DNA from: Methylomonas methanica
GTDB taxonomy: Bacteria; Pseudomonadota; Gammaproteobacteria; Methylococcales; Methylomonadaceae
Length of the DNA: 64,000 bases
Reading direction: 5' to 3'
Assembly: GCF_001644035.1 (NCBI RefSeq)
Contig: NZ_LUUG01000044.1
Location: 62,001-126,000, forward strand
Position numbers and translations under genes: made by a program. A model generated the notes under the pieces. The model was given only the letters and a program-made list of their open reading frames with translations. It searched no databases and was not told where the DNA came from. Shown here piece after piece: positions 47,470 through 56,783 of the stretch; within the stretch, counting starts at the first letter, position 1; every line of letters starts with the position of its first letter.

Positions 47470-50007
47470 TTAAAAAGGTAGTTTGATGTCGGGTTTGATT
47501 TGCAGCAGCAGCTGCCTGAATTGAGCTTGAATACGTTGCATCGCTTCCTGGCTATCCGCTTCGAAACGCACGGTTAGAACCGGCGTGGTGTTGGAGGCTC
47601 TGACCAGACCCCAGCCGTCGGCAAATTCGACGCGCATACCGTCTATATTGATGATCTTGCCATCTTTAAACTTGGCCTGGCTGAATAGCTGCTCCATAAA
47701 GCGGACGCCTTCGCCCTCGGCCATCGGTACATGCAGCTCCGGCGTATTGATACTGTCCGGCAAATCGGCAAAGACATCGCTACTACTGCGCATATCGCCG
47801 GACAAAATTTCGATCAACCGCGCAGCGGCGTATAAGGCATCGTCAAAACCGAACCAACGGTCGTTAAAGAAAATATGCCCGCTCATCTCGCCGGCCAGTG
47901 CCGCTGCGGTTTCCTTGAGCTTGGCTTTCATCAGCGAATGGCCGCTTTTCCACATCAATGGCCGTCCGCCGCGTTTAACGATTTGATCGTGCAAATGCCG
48001 CGAGCACTTCACATCGTAAATAATTTCGGCTCCCGGTTTATTCGCCAGCACATCGCGGGCATACAGCATCATTTGCCGATCCGGCCAAATAATTTTGCCG
48101 CCGGAATCGACCACGCCGATTCTGTCGCCGTCGCCATCAAAAGCTACACCAATATCAGCCTCGTAATGCTGCACGGCCTTAATCAGATCGGCTAGATTTT
48201 CCGGCTTGCTGGGATCGGGATGATGATTGGGAAAATTGCCGTCAATGTCGCAATACAACTCGATCACTTCGCAACCCATGGTACGCAACAGAATGGGCGC
48301 CAACTGTCCGGCTGCGCCGTTGCCGCAATCGACAGCCACTTTCATCGGCCTGACCAAATGCACATCGTCGGAAATCATGCCGATATATTCGTTACTGAAT
48401 AAGCTATTCAGCTCGATGGAACCTGGAGCACCGTCGCTAAAATCGCCGGCTTCGATACGTTTTTTCAGTTGTTGAATCTTGTCGCCGGATAAGGTTTCGC
48501 CGTTCAAAACCAGTTTAAGGCCATTATAGTCTGCTGGATTGTGGCTTCCGGTAATCATCACGCCACTGCGGCCTTCGCTGTGCTGGGTGACAAAATACAG
48601 CAGCGGCGTCGGCACCAGGCCGATGTTCAACACATCGCAACCTGCTTCGGTAATGCCTTTTGCCAAGGCATCCGCCAACCCCGGGCTGGAGAGCCGGCCG
48701 TCCCGGCCCATGACGATAGTCTTGATATTCAACTGCCTGGCCTCGCTACCCAAAGCCCGACCGATATTTCGCACCGTTTCCGCGGTCAATCCCTTGCCGA
48801 CGATACCGCGAATATCATAAGTGCGGAAAATATCGGCAAATGACTCCTCCGCCGTCGGCACGGCAGCGGGCATCGCTACGGGTGCCGATTTCTCGGTGGG
48901 AGCAGCCGCACTAAGCGGCGCCTGCTGGGCCATGCTGATAGGCGCCGTGCCCAGGCTCACCGGCACACTGGCATATTGTTCGGCTGTTTTGGGCGAGTCT
49001 TCGATAAAATCGATGTCGAACGACTCGTCGAAAAAGTCATATTCGCCCAATTCGTCAGGTGCTTTACTCGGGCTTTTTTCTTGTTCCAGGATGCGTTTGA
49101 ACTGGGCCAAGGTAGAAATGATCGGCCGCATTTCATCGAGCTGCACCGGATAGTGACCAACCTGCTTGCCGGTCATCATGTCCTTGGCGGCCTTTAAAAT
49201 ACTGCTTTGATCGTGATGCAGATAATCGGCCAATTTACGATAACCGACAAAAAACGCCAAAGAACCTAACAAGGCGGGAATCAAGATAATGCAGGAAAAT
49301 AAAATGATGTCGCCGGCACTGGTGCCGCCACCTATGGAAAGCTCCAACGACCAGCGGCTGTTAGTCAGTGGCATCACTTGCGGCTCGTCGTCCTTGAACT
49401 CCGGCATACCGACACTGGCCAATACGGCCTGTTCTTGCTTGATCTCCACATAGCCACTGCCGACGGTAGTCTTGGTGATCAACTGCTGCAACAAATCCGG
49501 CTTTAAACTAACCAAAATCACGCCAATTACCTGCTGATTTTGACTAACCGCAGCCGTCATCGCCAAATGCCGATGCTCGCCCTCGCCTTGCACGAAGGGC
49601 TTTTGCTTGGTCGTCAGCGTGGCGCGCACCATCTCCAAATCGGCAAAGCCCATGTTAGGCACCTGATTAAGATCCGGCTCGCTGACCGTCGCCGGCAGCA
49701 AGCGCACGCGCATCGCTTGCGGAATCGTGTTCTGTAGTCTACCAGCGACATTATCCAACGCCGCTTGATTGTGAATATCGCCGGCAAGTACCGTCACCAC
49801 ATCCGGCGCCTGTGCCAGACCATCGATGACCCGCTGTAGCGTCTCGATCTGGCTGACGATGCTGACTGTCATACCGCTGGCAATCGCAGTGGTACTGGTT
49901 TGTTGGGTTTCCCTAACCTGAGCCGCCGAAAACCAATAGGCGCCGCCGCCGGCCAATAACACCATCAGCGCCGCGATGCCGGCAACTATACTAAATATGC
50001 GTCCCAT
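47470..50007 (-). CDS. algC: Phosphomannomutase/phosphoglucomutase with membrane sensor-like N-terminus
   Basis: An 845-aa protein. The last 455 residues are a full alpha-phosphohexomutase: start FADIFRTYDIRGIVGKGL, phosphoserine loop MITGSHNPADYNG, metal loop FDGDGDRIGVV, sugar loop GEMSGHIFF and phosphate loop near SNTTPVLTVRF. The first 390 have a membrane helix (about 5-27), a periplasmic region, a second helix (about 232-257) and a low-complexity linker. Long AlgC versions of this layout are known in Pseudomonas relatives. It supplies mannose-1- or glucose-1-phosphate for exopolysaccharide and LPS. Confidence 0.93.
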   Translation of the reverse strand: MGRIFSIVAGIAALMVLLAGGGAYWFSAAQVRETQQTSTTAIASGMTVSIVSQIETLQRVIDGLAQAPDVVTVLAGDIHNQAALDNVAGRLQNTIPQAMRVRLLPATVSEPDLNQVPNMGFADLEMVRATLTTKQKPFVQGEGEHRHLAMTAAVSQNQQVIGVILVSLKPDLLQQLITKTTVGSGYVEIKQEQAVLASVGMPEFKDDEPQVMPLTNSRWSLELSIGGGTSAGDIILFSCIILIPALLGSLAFFVGYRKLADYLHHDQSSILKAAKDMMTGKQVGHYPVQLDEMRPIISTLAQFKRILEQEKSPSKAPDELGEYDFFDESFDIDFIEDSPKTAEQYASVPVSLGTAPISMAQQAPLSAAAPTEKSAPVAMPAAVPTAEESFADIFRTYDIRGIVGKGLTAETVRNIGRALGSEARQLNIKTIVMGRDGRLSSPGLADALAKGITEAGCDVLNIGLVPTPLLYFVTQHSEGRSGVMITGSHNPADYNGLKLVLNGETLSGDKIQQLKKRIEAGDFSDGAPGSIELNSLFSNEYIGMISDDVHLVRPMKVAVDCGNGAAGQLAPILLRTMGCEVIELYCDIDGNFPNHHPDPSKPENLADLIKAVQHYEADIGVAFDGDGDRIGVVDSGGKIIWPDRQMMLYARDVLANKPGAEIIYDVKCSRHLHDQIVKRGGRPLMWKSGHSLMKAKLKETAAALAGEMSGHIFFNDRWFGFDDALYAAARLIEILSGDMRSSSDVFADLPDSINTPELHVPMAEGEGVRFMEQLFSQAKFKDGKIINIDGMRVEFADGWGLVRASNTTPVLTVRFEADSQEAMQRIQAQFRQLLLQIKPDIKLPF

Positions 50008-50022
50008 CCGTCGCGGCTCCGC

Positions 50023-50478
50023 TTAGTGCCGGCCGCTATGTCCAAAACCGCCGCTGCCGCGATGGCTTTCGTCGAACTCGGCCACACACTCAAACTCGGC
50101 CTGCACAACCGGCACAAACACCATTTGCGCGATACGCTCGCCTATCTCAACGGTAAACTCGCTATTGCCGCGATTCCAGCAGGAGATAAAAATCTGTCCC
50201 TGGTAATCCGAATCGATCAAACCCACCAAATTACCCAGCACGATGCCATGCTTATGCCCCAGTCCCGAGCGCGGCAGCAATACCGCCGCCAAATGTGGAT
50301 CTTCGAGATGAATAGCCAGACCGGTGGGTATCAAGGCCGTTTCGCCTGGCTGCAAGGTCAAGGCTTGATCAAGGCAGGCGCGCAAATCCAGTCCCGCCGA
50401 ACCGTGCGTGGCGTAGGCGGGCAAAGCAATCTCCTGGCCCAAACGCGGATCAAGAATTTTTAACTGGATTTTTTTCAT
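50023..50478 (-). CDS. dut: dUTP diphosphatase
   Basis: A 151-aa trimeric dUTPase. The five motifs are present: [42 protein letters not shown] and the C-terminal [10 protein letters not shown]. It converts dUTP to dUMP and keeps uracil out of DNA. It overlaps the end of coaBC by 29 bases. Confidence 0.97.
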   Translation of the reverse strand: MKKIQLKILDPRLGQEIALPAYATHGSAGLDLRACLDQALTLQPGETALIPTGLAIHLEDPHLAAVLLPRSGLGHKHGIVLGNLVGLIDSDYQGQIFISCWNRGNSEFTVEIGERIAQMVFVPVVQAEFECVAEFDESHRGSGGFGHSGRH

Positions 50479-51655
50479 GCAATTTCTCGGCTATCAGTTT
50501 AAGCAGCTGTGCGGCTAAAGTATGTTTATCGGTCATCGGCAGGATTTGTTGACCACCCGGCCAAAATACTTGCAAGGCGTTGCGATCACTCTCGAAACCG
50601 CCTTCAGCATGCCCCACCCAATTCGCGGCGATCAGGTCCAGGTTTTTGGTTTGCAGCTTGTGTTTGGCGTAATTTTCCAGATCGTCGGTTTCAGCGGCAA
50701 ATCCCACTACCAAGGGTTTTGGTTGCAAAGCAGCCACTGCGGCGATGATATCCGGATTTTTTACCAAGGCTATATTGCTGGTGTCGCCGCCTTTTTTTAT
50801 CTTATGATCCGCTAACTGTTGCGGCCGGTAATCCGCTACCGCCGCAGCGCCAACATAAATATCTGCCGTCGGACAATGTGTCATCACCGCATCATACATT
50901 TGCAGGGCGGTTTCCACCGGAATAAGTTTGGCTCCGGCCGGCACTGCTAAGCTCGCCGGACCACTGACCAGTGTCACATTGGCGCCAGCTGACAGCGCTG
51001 CGTCTGCCAAGGCATACCCCATTTTGCCGGAGCTTCGGTTAGTGATGTAACGCACCGGATCAAGCGGCTCACGCGTCGGTCCGGCACTAATGACTATATT
51101 AACGCCTGACAGAAAGCCGGGCTGTTCAGGCCCCAGCACTTGCCGACCAATATCGGCCGGCTCCACCATCCGCCCCAAGCCTTGCTCGCCACAAGCCTGT
51201 TCACCAGCCGCAGGGCCGATAAAATGCACGCCGTGGCTTTGCAATTTGGCAATATTCTCTTGGGTTACAGATTTAGCCCACATCGCCTGATTCATCGCCG
51301 GCGCAACGAATACCGGACATTCGGCCGCAAGATACAAGGTGGATAACAAATCATCCGCCAAACCGTGCGCCATTTTCGCCAACATATCAGCGGTCGCCGG
51401 CGCAATCAGTAGCAGGTCTGCCCAGCGCGCCAAATGAATATGACTCATGGCCTGTTCCTGCTCGACGTCCAGCAAATCGCTATGCACGGCATGGCCGCTC
51501 AAGGCCTGAAACGTCAGCGGCGTGACAAACTGGCGGGCGGCGGCGGTCATCACCACGCGAACTTCATGGCCTTGCTTCCGCAACAAGCGCACCAGTTCCG
51601 CCGCTTTATACGCCGCGATACCGCCGCAAACCCCCAACAAAATTCGCTTGTTAAT
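50450..51655 (-). CDS. coaBC: Bifunctional phosphopantothenoylcysteine decarboxylase/synthetase
   Basis: The CoaC half has [20 protein letters not shown], the active-site [20 protein letters not shown] and PAMNQAMW. The CoaB half starts near residue 185 with [20 protein letters not shown] and has [20 protein letters not shown]. Together they make phosphopantetheine for CoA. The normal family N-terminus ([11 protein letters not shown]) is only reached with an ATT start at 51655, which I prefer; the alternative TTG at 51640 would cut off NKRIL. A non-standard start is therefore likely. Upstream is dut's partner order coaBC-dut-algC. Confidence 0.93.
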   Translation of the reverse strand: MNKRILLGVCGGIAAYKAAELVRLLRKQGHEVRVVMTAAARQFVTPLTFQALSGHAVHSDLLDVEQEQAMSHIHLARWADLLLIAPATADMLAKMAHGLADDLLSTLYLAAECPVFVAPAMNQAMWAKSVTQENIAKLQSHGVHFIGPAAGEQACGEQGLGRMVEPADIGRQVLGPEQPGFLSGVNIVISAGPTREPLDPVRYITNRSSGKMGYALADAALSAGANVTLVSGPASLAVPAGAKLIPVETALQMYDAVMTHCPTADIYVGAAAVADYRPQQLADHKIKKGGDTSNIALVKNPDIIAAVAALQPKPLVVGFAAETDDLENYAKHKLQTKNLDLIAANWVGHAEGGFESDRNALQVFWPGGQQILPMTDKHTLAAQLLKLIAEKLHEKNPVKNS

Positions 51656-51942
51656 GTTTATGCCCCAAAAGATCAGTTCTTGGAATTATGGCAAACTCGA
51701 CCTTTGATGTATAGGAACAGCTTATTTTGCAATCAGTCTGTGCAACCAAGGCTTGAACCGTGGGTTTTGCAATTGCCTGACTTATAACCGCCCCCCAAAT
51801 TGAACCATTGGGCTGTCACAGGGAATACACCACAGAATAGGTTTCGCCGAATGAACGAGGTAAGCAGCGCTACCTGGGATTGCAGCGGCTTATTCAACAA
51901 AACCCTGATGACTTATACATCCACACCTAAAAAGGTAGAACC
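51656..51942. other. Intergenic region before a VPLPA-type gene
   Basis: About 290 bp between divergent genes. No gene, tRNA or clear promoter found. A GG-N10-GC pair at 51763-51776 has a good TTGC but a poor -24 box, so it is not called. Confidence 0.4.
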
Positions 51943-52830
51943 ATGAAAAATACGCGCATTCCCCTGATCGCCCTGAGTTTGAGCGGCGCGCTTGTGATAC
52001 CTGCGGCACAAGCTTCCAATATTTCCGTCAGCGGCAACACCTGGACTGCCAGCGGCGCGGCCGGAATTATTTACGGGGACAGCATTGTAAATAACTCGCC
52101 AACTGGAAATGCCCAGTTCGGTTACGTGTCGACCTCTGGCGGCGTCTATGGTGTTTCTCCCCTGATACTAAGGGATGAAGGCCGCGGCACCGAGAACCAA
52201 ACCAATGGCTCGAAAATTCAATCGAACGCCTTCAATGCCAGCACGAATGACACGCTAACTCTGCACTTCAATTACATTTCAACCGATGGCCGCGGCTACG
52301 ACGACTATGCCTGGGCGCGCTTGGTCAATGCGGATACTAACAACACTGCCGCCTGGTTGTTTACGGCGCGCAGCACCAATTCCGCTAACGGTAACGTAGT
52401 GCCGGGTAATGTGTTGAACCGTCAGGTAGATAACACCTTACCGGATGAACTCGACGCCGTATTGAATGACGGCAACACCGTTGGCTTTAATGTGGCCGGC
52501 ACAAACTGGATACCACTGGGTAGCTCAAGCGGCATTTGCTGGGATAACGCGAACACCTGTGGTCCGACCGGCTGGATTAAGTCTGCGTACTCGTTCACTG
52601 CCTCGGGATCGTATTTCCTTGAATTTGGAGTGATCAACTGGGGTGACGAAGCGTTTGACACTGCCCTTGCTTTTGATTTCGGCGGACTACAACAAGTGAA
52701 TTTCAGCGGTGTCACATTAGTGCCGCTACCAGCTGCTATCCCTTTGCCTGGCGGCTTCCTGCTGATGTCTATGGGCGTTGGCTTAATGAGCGCAATGTCT
52801 CGCAGAGATAAATTTGCCGGCCGATCATAA
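51943..52830 (+). CDS. VPLPA/IPLPGG-tailed secreted protein
   Basis: A 295-aa exported protein. The signal peptide ends at about residue 24 (VIPAAQA). The beta-rich body has many Asn, Gly and Ser and one close cysteine pair (GICWDNANTCGPTGW). The C-terminus VPLPAAIPLPGGFLLMSMGV plus SRRDK is an exosortase-type tail with the proline motif doubled. It is probably surface- or matrix-associated. The binding partner is unknown. AAAGGTAGAACC precedes the ATG. Confidence 0.83.
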   Translation: MKNTRIPLIALSLSGALVIPAAQASNISVSGNTWTASGAAGIIYGDSIVNNSPTGNAQFGYVSTSGGVYGVSPLILRDEGRGTENQTNGSKIQSNAFNASTNDTLTLHFNYISTDGRGYDDYAWARLVNADTNNTAAWLFTARSTNSANGNVVPGNVLNRQVDNTLPDELDAVLNDGNTVGFNVAGTNWIPLGSSSGICWDNANTCGPTGWIKSAYSFTASGSYFLEFGVINWGDEAFDTALAFDFGGLQQVNFSGVTLVPLPAAIPLPGGFLLMSMGVGLMSAMSRRDKFAGRS

Positions 52831-53081
52831 AATAATCGGCGGCAAGTCATCCTGAATACAAATTAAGTTTACATTTGGGTTGACCCTCTGTTTGAAATCC
52901 GCAACAGGCAAATTGGATACTTACTTTGGCGAATAGCACAGTCGCTCAGGGCGAAAACCTGGGTCAGAGAACTAGGGGCTAAATCAGACGCCGCGCCTAA
53001 GAAGCCGCCACAATCCCCTCAAAAACAACAGTTTAAATCGCCGTACAATCAACCCTGTGATATATTCGCGCCACGCTCACC

Positions 53082-53229
53082 TGCCCATATGGGCAATATA
53101 GCCTCAGCAAAACAGAGGGTATAGTGCGGACAACCTTGAAGCAGTTCCGGTAAAGCTAACACCCTCAGCGGCCCCGGAACTATTTCAAGGTTTGCCAACA
53201 TCCCGCGGGATGCAATTAAGCGCAATTGC
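53082..53229. other. Multi-hairpin non-coding region
   Basis: Four inverted repeats stand in line: TGCCCATATGGGCA (53082-53095), a long one with arms ACCTTGAA..AGTTCCGG and CCGGAACT..TTCAAGGT (53133-53191, 16 paired bases around one 2x2 bulge), TCCCGCGGGA (53201-53210), and GCAATT/AATTGC (53212-53229). The gap 52831-53364 holds no convincing gene. It may be a structured RNA, a leader of the transglycosylase gene or a decayed mobile palindrome. No known riboswitch was recognised. Confidence 0.5.
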
Positions 53230-53364
53230 ACGGAAACTCGACCATATGGGCGATCAAGCACTTGCAATGTATACGGTAGCTGGAAGCTTGGAGGATTGAC
53301 TGTTTAATCCTTTTCCGGCCGGGTTTAGAAGAGCCTAGTCTCAGCAATACAGAACGAGAATTTT

Positions 53365-54222
53365 ATGAACTTGAAACGCCAATCGCTAATTGCCCTGTGC
53401 TTGGGCTTTGCCACCCAAATCGGTAATGCCCAGGACTTAGCGCCGGTTAATCTGGAACAAATCCGCAAGACTGCTGCCGATTTCGAACACGGCCGCACTG
53501 TCAAACAAGATTACCGGCAAGCATTTGATATGTACTGCAAGGCCGCGCTGCAAGGCGATGCAGAATCGGCTTACAGCATCGGCTTTATGTACTTCAACGG
53601 CCGCGGCGTGACTCGTAGCATTCCGCTGGCCAGCCACTGGTTTAAACAAGCCGCAGAACACGGCGACACGCATGCACAGCAAATGCTAAGCCGTTTTGGC
53701 GATGTAACGCCCAGTGACGACCCAGCCTGCCAACCGCCGGCGCCGGAACCTGAAGTTACGCTGGTTGCCGATCCCAACCCTAACCGCCAACTAGTAGAAG
53801 CCTGGGTAAAGGAGATAGCACCGATTTACAGCATCGACCCGCAACTGATCATGGCGGTGATTCAAGCCGAATCCGCTTTCAACCCCAGCGCACTGTCCGG
53901 CAAAAATGCCCAAGGCCTGATGCAACTGATACCGGCAACCGCCGAACGCTTCGGGGTAAAAGACAGCTGGAATCCGATTCAAAACATCAAAGGCGGCACC
54001 GCCTATCTGCATTGGCTATTGAGGCATTTCGAAGGCAAAGTCGATTTGGTACTGGCTGCCTATAATGCCGGCGAAGGTGCGGTGGAGCGCTATCAAGGCA
54101 TACCGCCGTATCAGGAAACCCGCAATTACGTGAAGCAAATTCTGGCTGCGTATCAAAAACCGACACATCCTGTACCGCCGCAAGAACTGCAAAAAAATCT
54201 GGTTATCGAACAGAAAACCTAA
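53365..54222 (+). CDS. Lytic transglycosylase with Sel1 repeats
   Basis: A 285-aa periplasmic protein with a signal peptide ending GNA (residue 22). Sel1-like repeats occupy about 35-110 (AESAYSIGFMYFNGRGVTRS; SHWFKQAAEHGDTHAQQMLS). The SLT domain runs about 145-260, with catalytic E169 in VIQAESAFNPSAL, then KNAQGLMQLIPATAERFGV and AYNAGEGAVERYQGIPPYQE. It cleaves the glycan strands of peptidoglycan. Sel1 plus SLT suggests a local, protein-guided cut such as for a secretion or appendage complex. Confidence 0.92.
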   Translation: MNLKRQSLIALCLGFATQIGNAQDLAPVNLEQIRKTAADFEHGRTVKQDYRQAFDMYCKAALQGDAESAYSIGFMYFNGRGVTRSIPLASHWFKQAAEHGDTHAQQMLSRFGDVTPSDDPACQPPAPEPEVTLVADPNPNRQLVEAWVKEIAPIYSIDPQLIMAVIQAESAFNPSALSGKNAQGLMQLIPATAERFGVKDSWNPIQNIKGGTAYLHWLLRHFEGKVDLVLAAYNAGEGAVERYQGIPPYQETRNYVKQILAAYQKPTHPVPPQELQKNLVIEQKT

Positions 54223-54261
54223 ATTATCGCCAATCCTCCTACGCTACCCCAGCTTAGGAAC

Positions 54262-54292
54262 ACGGTATTTCGTAATATTGACGAAATACCGT
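54262..54292. repeat. Perfect 12-bp inverted repeat downstream of the transglycosylase
   Basis: ACGGTATTTCGT and ACGAAATACCGT flank the loop AATATTG. It lies 39 bp after the stop. No T-run follows, so it is a weak terminator candidate or an operator. Confidence 0.6.
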
Positions 54293-54487
54293 CTGCACTT
54301 AGCCCCAAGACCTCGCATTATCCAGCGCCTCTCCCCTCTTTTCATTCCTCCTAAACGCTTTCAACAACAGTCAGTTACCTAGCAATACTGTCAAGATAAA
54401 CAGTCCTGGCATAAGAATTGATTCCACTAAGTCAACATACCTCAGTTAACGAGCTTTCCGGCCACTCAATTCATACAGGTTATTGTC

Positions 54488-54568
54488 ATGAAAGTTGATA
54501 ATTCGATCTTATTCATCGCGGCGTTGACCGTCATCGATTCAGCCGCTGTCCTATTCGAGGTGCTGTGA
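54488..54568 (+). CDS. Possible 26-aa leader ORF ahead of the GGDEF gene
   Basis: MKVDNSILFIAALTVIDSAA continues for six more residues. The peptide is hydrophobic and its stop shares a base with the ATG of the GGDEF gene (TGATG), so re-initiation is possible. The ribosome site (ACAGG) is weak. Could be a leader peptide or chance. Confidence 0.35.
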   Translation: MKVDNSILFIAALTVIDSAAVLFEVL

Positions 54569-55335
54569 TGACTAACCAAATCAGACAGCAGTCCCAAAAG
54601 CCAAGCCTTATCTCATCCGTTGTAGCCCAACGCTGGCTTAGCCAAACACCGGAATGCGAAACCGACAAAGAATGTTGCCAACTGAATCAATCCCGTGCCG
54701 AGATTGCCGCATTGGAACGCGCCCTAACAATTAGCCAACAACAGCTCGCCAATGCCCAACGGCAAATCGAAGCACTTACTAACACACGCAAAACCTTGGA
54801 ACAGCAACTGCTGGAAAGTGACGAGAATTACAGACAAGCCCTGCATTGCGCGCATCACGACGAGTTAACCGGCCTCCCCAATCGCGTTTTGTTGCTGGAT
54901 AGACTGCAACAAGCCATGGCCCAAGCGGATCGCCAACAACGGCCGGTCGCGCTGTTGTTTATCGATCTGGACGAATTCAAAAACATCAACGACGAACTCG
55001 GCCACGCGGCCGGCGACCGATTACTGAAAGAAGTGGCGGGACGTTTGTCGGCTTGTCTTCGCTGTGGCGACACCGCTTGCCGCTACGGCGGCGACGAATT
55101 TTTGGTGCTGCTGGGCGAAATTGATGCCGACCGCAGCGTGGCAGCGGTGATAGAAAAAATCCAGTCGCAACTAGCAGAGTCTTGCAGCATCAATGGCAAA
55201 CCGGTTGCTATCAGCGCCAGCATCGGCGCAGCTATTTACCACCACGACGGCCAAAGCAGTATTGACTTGCTAAACCGAGCCGATAGTGCGATGTACCGCG
55301 CGAAAAAACTGAAACTCTCCCAAGCAATCGGCTAG
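54568..55335 (+). CDS. Diguanylate cyclase (GGDEF) with N-terminal coiled coil
   Basis: A 255-aa soluble protein. Residues about 35-85 form a coiled coil that should dimerise it. The GGDEF domain opens HDELTGLPNRVLLLDRLQQA and holds GGDEF at 174-178 in CRYGGDEFLVL. An allosteric I-site RCGD lies five residues before GGDEF, so product inhibition by c-di-GMP is expected. No sensor domain or membrane anchor is present, so the input is unclear. The HD-GYP protein 8 kb away could be its counterpart. Confidence 0.93.
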   Translation: MTNQIRQQSQKPSLISSVVAQRWLSQTPECETDKECCQLNQSRAEIAALERALTISQQQLANAQRQIEALTNTRKTLEQQLLESDENYRQALHCAHHDELTGLPNRVLLLDRLQQAMAQADRQQRPVALLFIDLDEFKNINDELGHAAGDRLLKEVAGRLSACLRCGDTACRYGGDEFLVLLGEIDADRSVAAVIEKIQSQLAESCSINGKPVAISASIGAAIYHHDGQSSIDLLNRADSAMYRAKKLKLSQAIG

Positions 55336-55350
55336 CTTCAGAAAACCGGA

Positions 55351-55895
55351 TCAGCGGCGGCTGCTATGCGACGTTTTATAGCGGCCGACGCTAGCCAGAA
55401 TTTCTTGCCGCGCATCGTCTAGCCCGCCCCAACCTTCCACGCTAACCCATTTCCCTTCTTCCAGATCTTTGTAGTGTTGGAAAAAATGGGTGATCTTGGC
55501 CAGTTTGTCCGGTTGCAAATCCTTGTAATCGGTGACGTGATTGTAGAACGGCGTCAAGCGCGGCACCGGCACTGCCAGCAGTTTAGGATCAGGACCTGCT
55601 TCGTCTATCATCTTTAGCACCCCTACGGCCGGCAATTGATCACGCAACCGCTTAGCAAAGGTGCCGGCGTGATGATCATCACATCCACCGGATCGCCGTC
55701 CTCGGACAAGGTTTGCGGGATGTAACCGTAATTGCAGGGATATTGCATCGCGGTGCCCATGAACCGGTCCACGGTCAAGGCCCCGGTATGTTTGTCCACT
55801 TCATATTTGACCGGATCACTAAAGGCCGGGATTTCCACCACTACATTTATTTCAAAAGGAATATTGCCGCCGGCAGCGACTTGCATGAATGACAT
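55351..55895 (-). pseudogene. ppa: Inorganic pyrophosphatase, interrupted by a one-base frameshift
   Basis: Family I soluble pyrophosphatase in two frames. The 5' part (residues 1-90) runs from [20 protein letters not shown] through [20 protein letters not shown] to CRP, then hits a stop at 55623. The 3' part resumes at [19 protein letters not shown] and continues to the normal C-terminus with HFFQHYKDLEEGKWVSVEGW. One extra base near 55626-55631 restores a standard protein of about 180 aa. All active-site residues are present across the two halves. Either a real mutation, tolerable if a membrane pyrophosphatase exists, or a sequencing error. Confidence 0.85.
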
Positions 55896-55967
55896 CGAAT
55901 CCTCTTTGAGTAAGCTGGAAACGCTGTCATTATAGCCGCCGTTATTGGGCTATCGGGATTAAATCAG

Positions 55968-56783
55968 GTGTTAGGCAGTCTGCAAAAAATGACCAGCGCA
56001 TTGGCCGAACCAGTGCAATATCGTTTGCCGGTCGGCGATCAGGAAATCGCATTGAACCCCTTGTTGGGCAAGAAACTATCACTGCGCTACAGCGGCCAGA
56101 TCTTTTGCGTGCATTGCGCTAAAAAGACCAACAAAAGCTTCAATCAAGGCTATTGCTACCCGTGCTTTATCAAACTGGCGCAGTGCGATATGTGCATCAT
56201 GAAGCCGGAAACCTGCCACTACGCCGCCGGCACTTGCCGTGAACCGAGCTGGGGCGAGCAGTTTTGCTTCCAACCGCATATTGTTTATCTGGCCAACTCT
56301 TCCGGCATCAAAGTCGGTATCACGCGCCAATCGCAAACACCGACCCGCTGGATCGACCAGGGCGCGGTGCAAGCTTTACCGATTTTCAAAGTTGCCTCAC
56401 GCCATCTATCGGGCTTGATCGAGGTAAGCTTGGCGCAACATGTCAGCGATAAAACCAGTTGGCAGCAAATGTTGAAAAACAACACCGTGCCCTTGGATTT
56501 GGCCGCCGTCCGTAATAGTTTGTTGAAGGAGTGCGCGGATCAGTTGCAAAGCATCGCCGCGCAATTTCCGGACAGCCCGCCGCAATTGCTCAACGATGCC
56601 ACGTCCCTGACACTGGACTATCCGGTCCTGCAATACCCCAGCAAGGTGAAATCGTTTAATTTCGATAAGGAACCGCTGGTGTCCGGCATTTTGGAAGGCA
56701 TCAAAGGCCAGTATTTGCTGTTCGATACCGGCGTGATCAATATCCGCAAATTTGCCGGCTACGAAGTGGAAGTGACAGTCTGA
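55968..56783 (+). CDS. DUF2797-domain protein
   Basis: A 271-aa protein beginning with GTG (an ATG occurs at 55989). The DUF2797 pattern is clear: SGQIFCVHCAKKTNKSFNQG, YCYPCFIKLAQCDMC, CREPSWGEQFCFQPHIVYLA and SGIKVGITRQSQTPTRWIDQ. Several CxxC pairs should bind zinc. The GIxxGITR segment resembles a GIY-YIG-like strand. Function is not known. Its stop overlaps the convergent alr gene by 25 bases. Confidence 0.88.
   Translation: MLGSLQKMTSALAEPVQYRLPVGDQEIALNPLLGKKLSLRYSGQIFCVHCAKKTNKSFNQGYCYPCFIKLAQCDMCIMKPETCHYAAGTCREPSWGEQFCFQPHIVYLANSSGIKVGITRQSQTPTRWIDQGAVQALPIFKVASRHLSGLIEVSLAQHVSDKTSWQQMLKNNTVPLDLAAVRNSLLKECADQLQSIAAQFPDSPPQLLNDATSLTLDYPVLQYPSKVKSFNFDKEPLVSGILEGIKGQYLLFDTGVINIRKFAGYEVEVTV

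Noticed and set aside
51763-51776. Sigma54-like element ahead of the VPLPA gene
   Set aside because: Spacing and TTGC are right, but the -24 box (GGGTTT) is poor.
53049-53267. 72-aa minus-strand frame in the hairpin region
   Set aside because: It is made mostly of palindromic DNA, has no ribosome site and no protein-like pattern.
55600-55650. Programmed frameshift in ppa
   Set aside because: No slippery heptamer or internal Shine-Dalgarno is seen at the shift; mutation or sequencing error is simpler.
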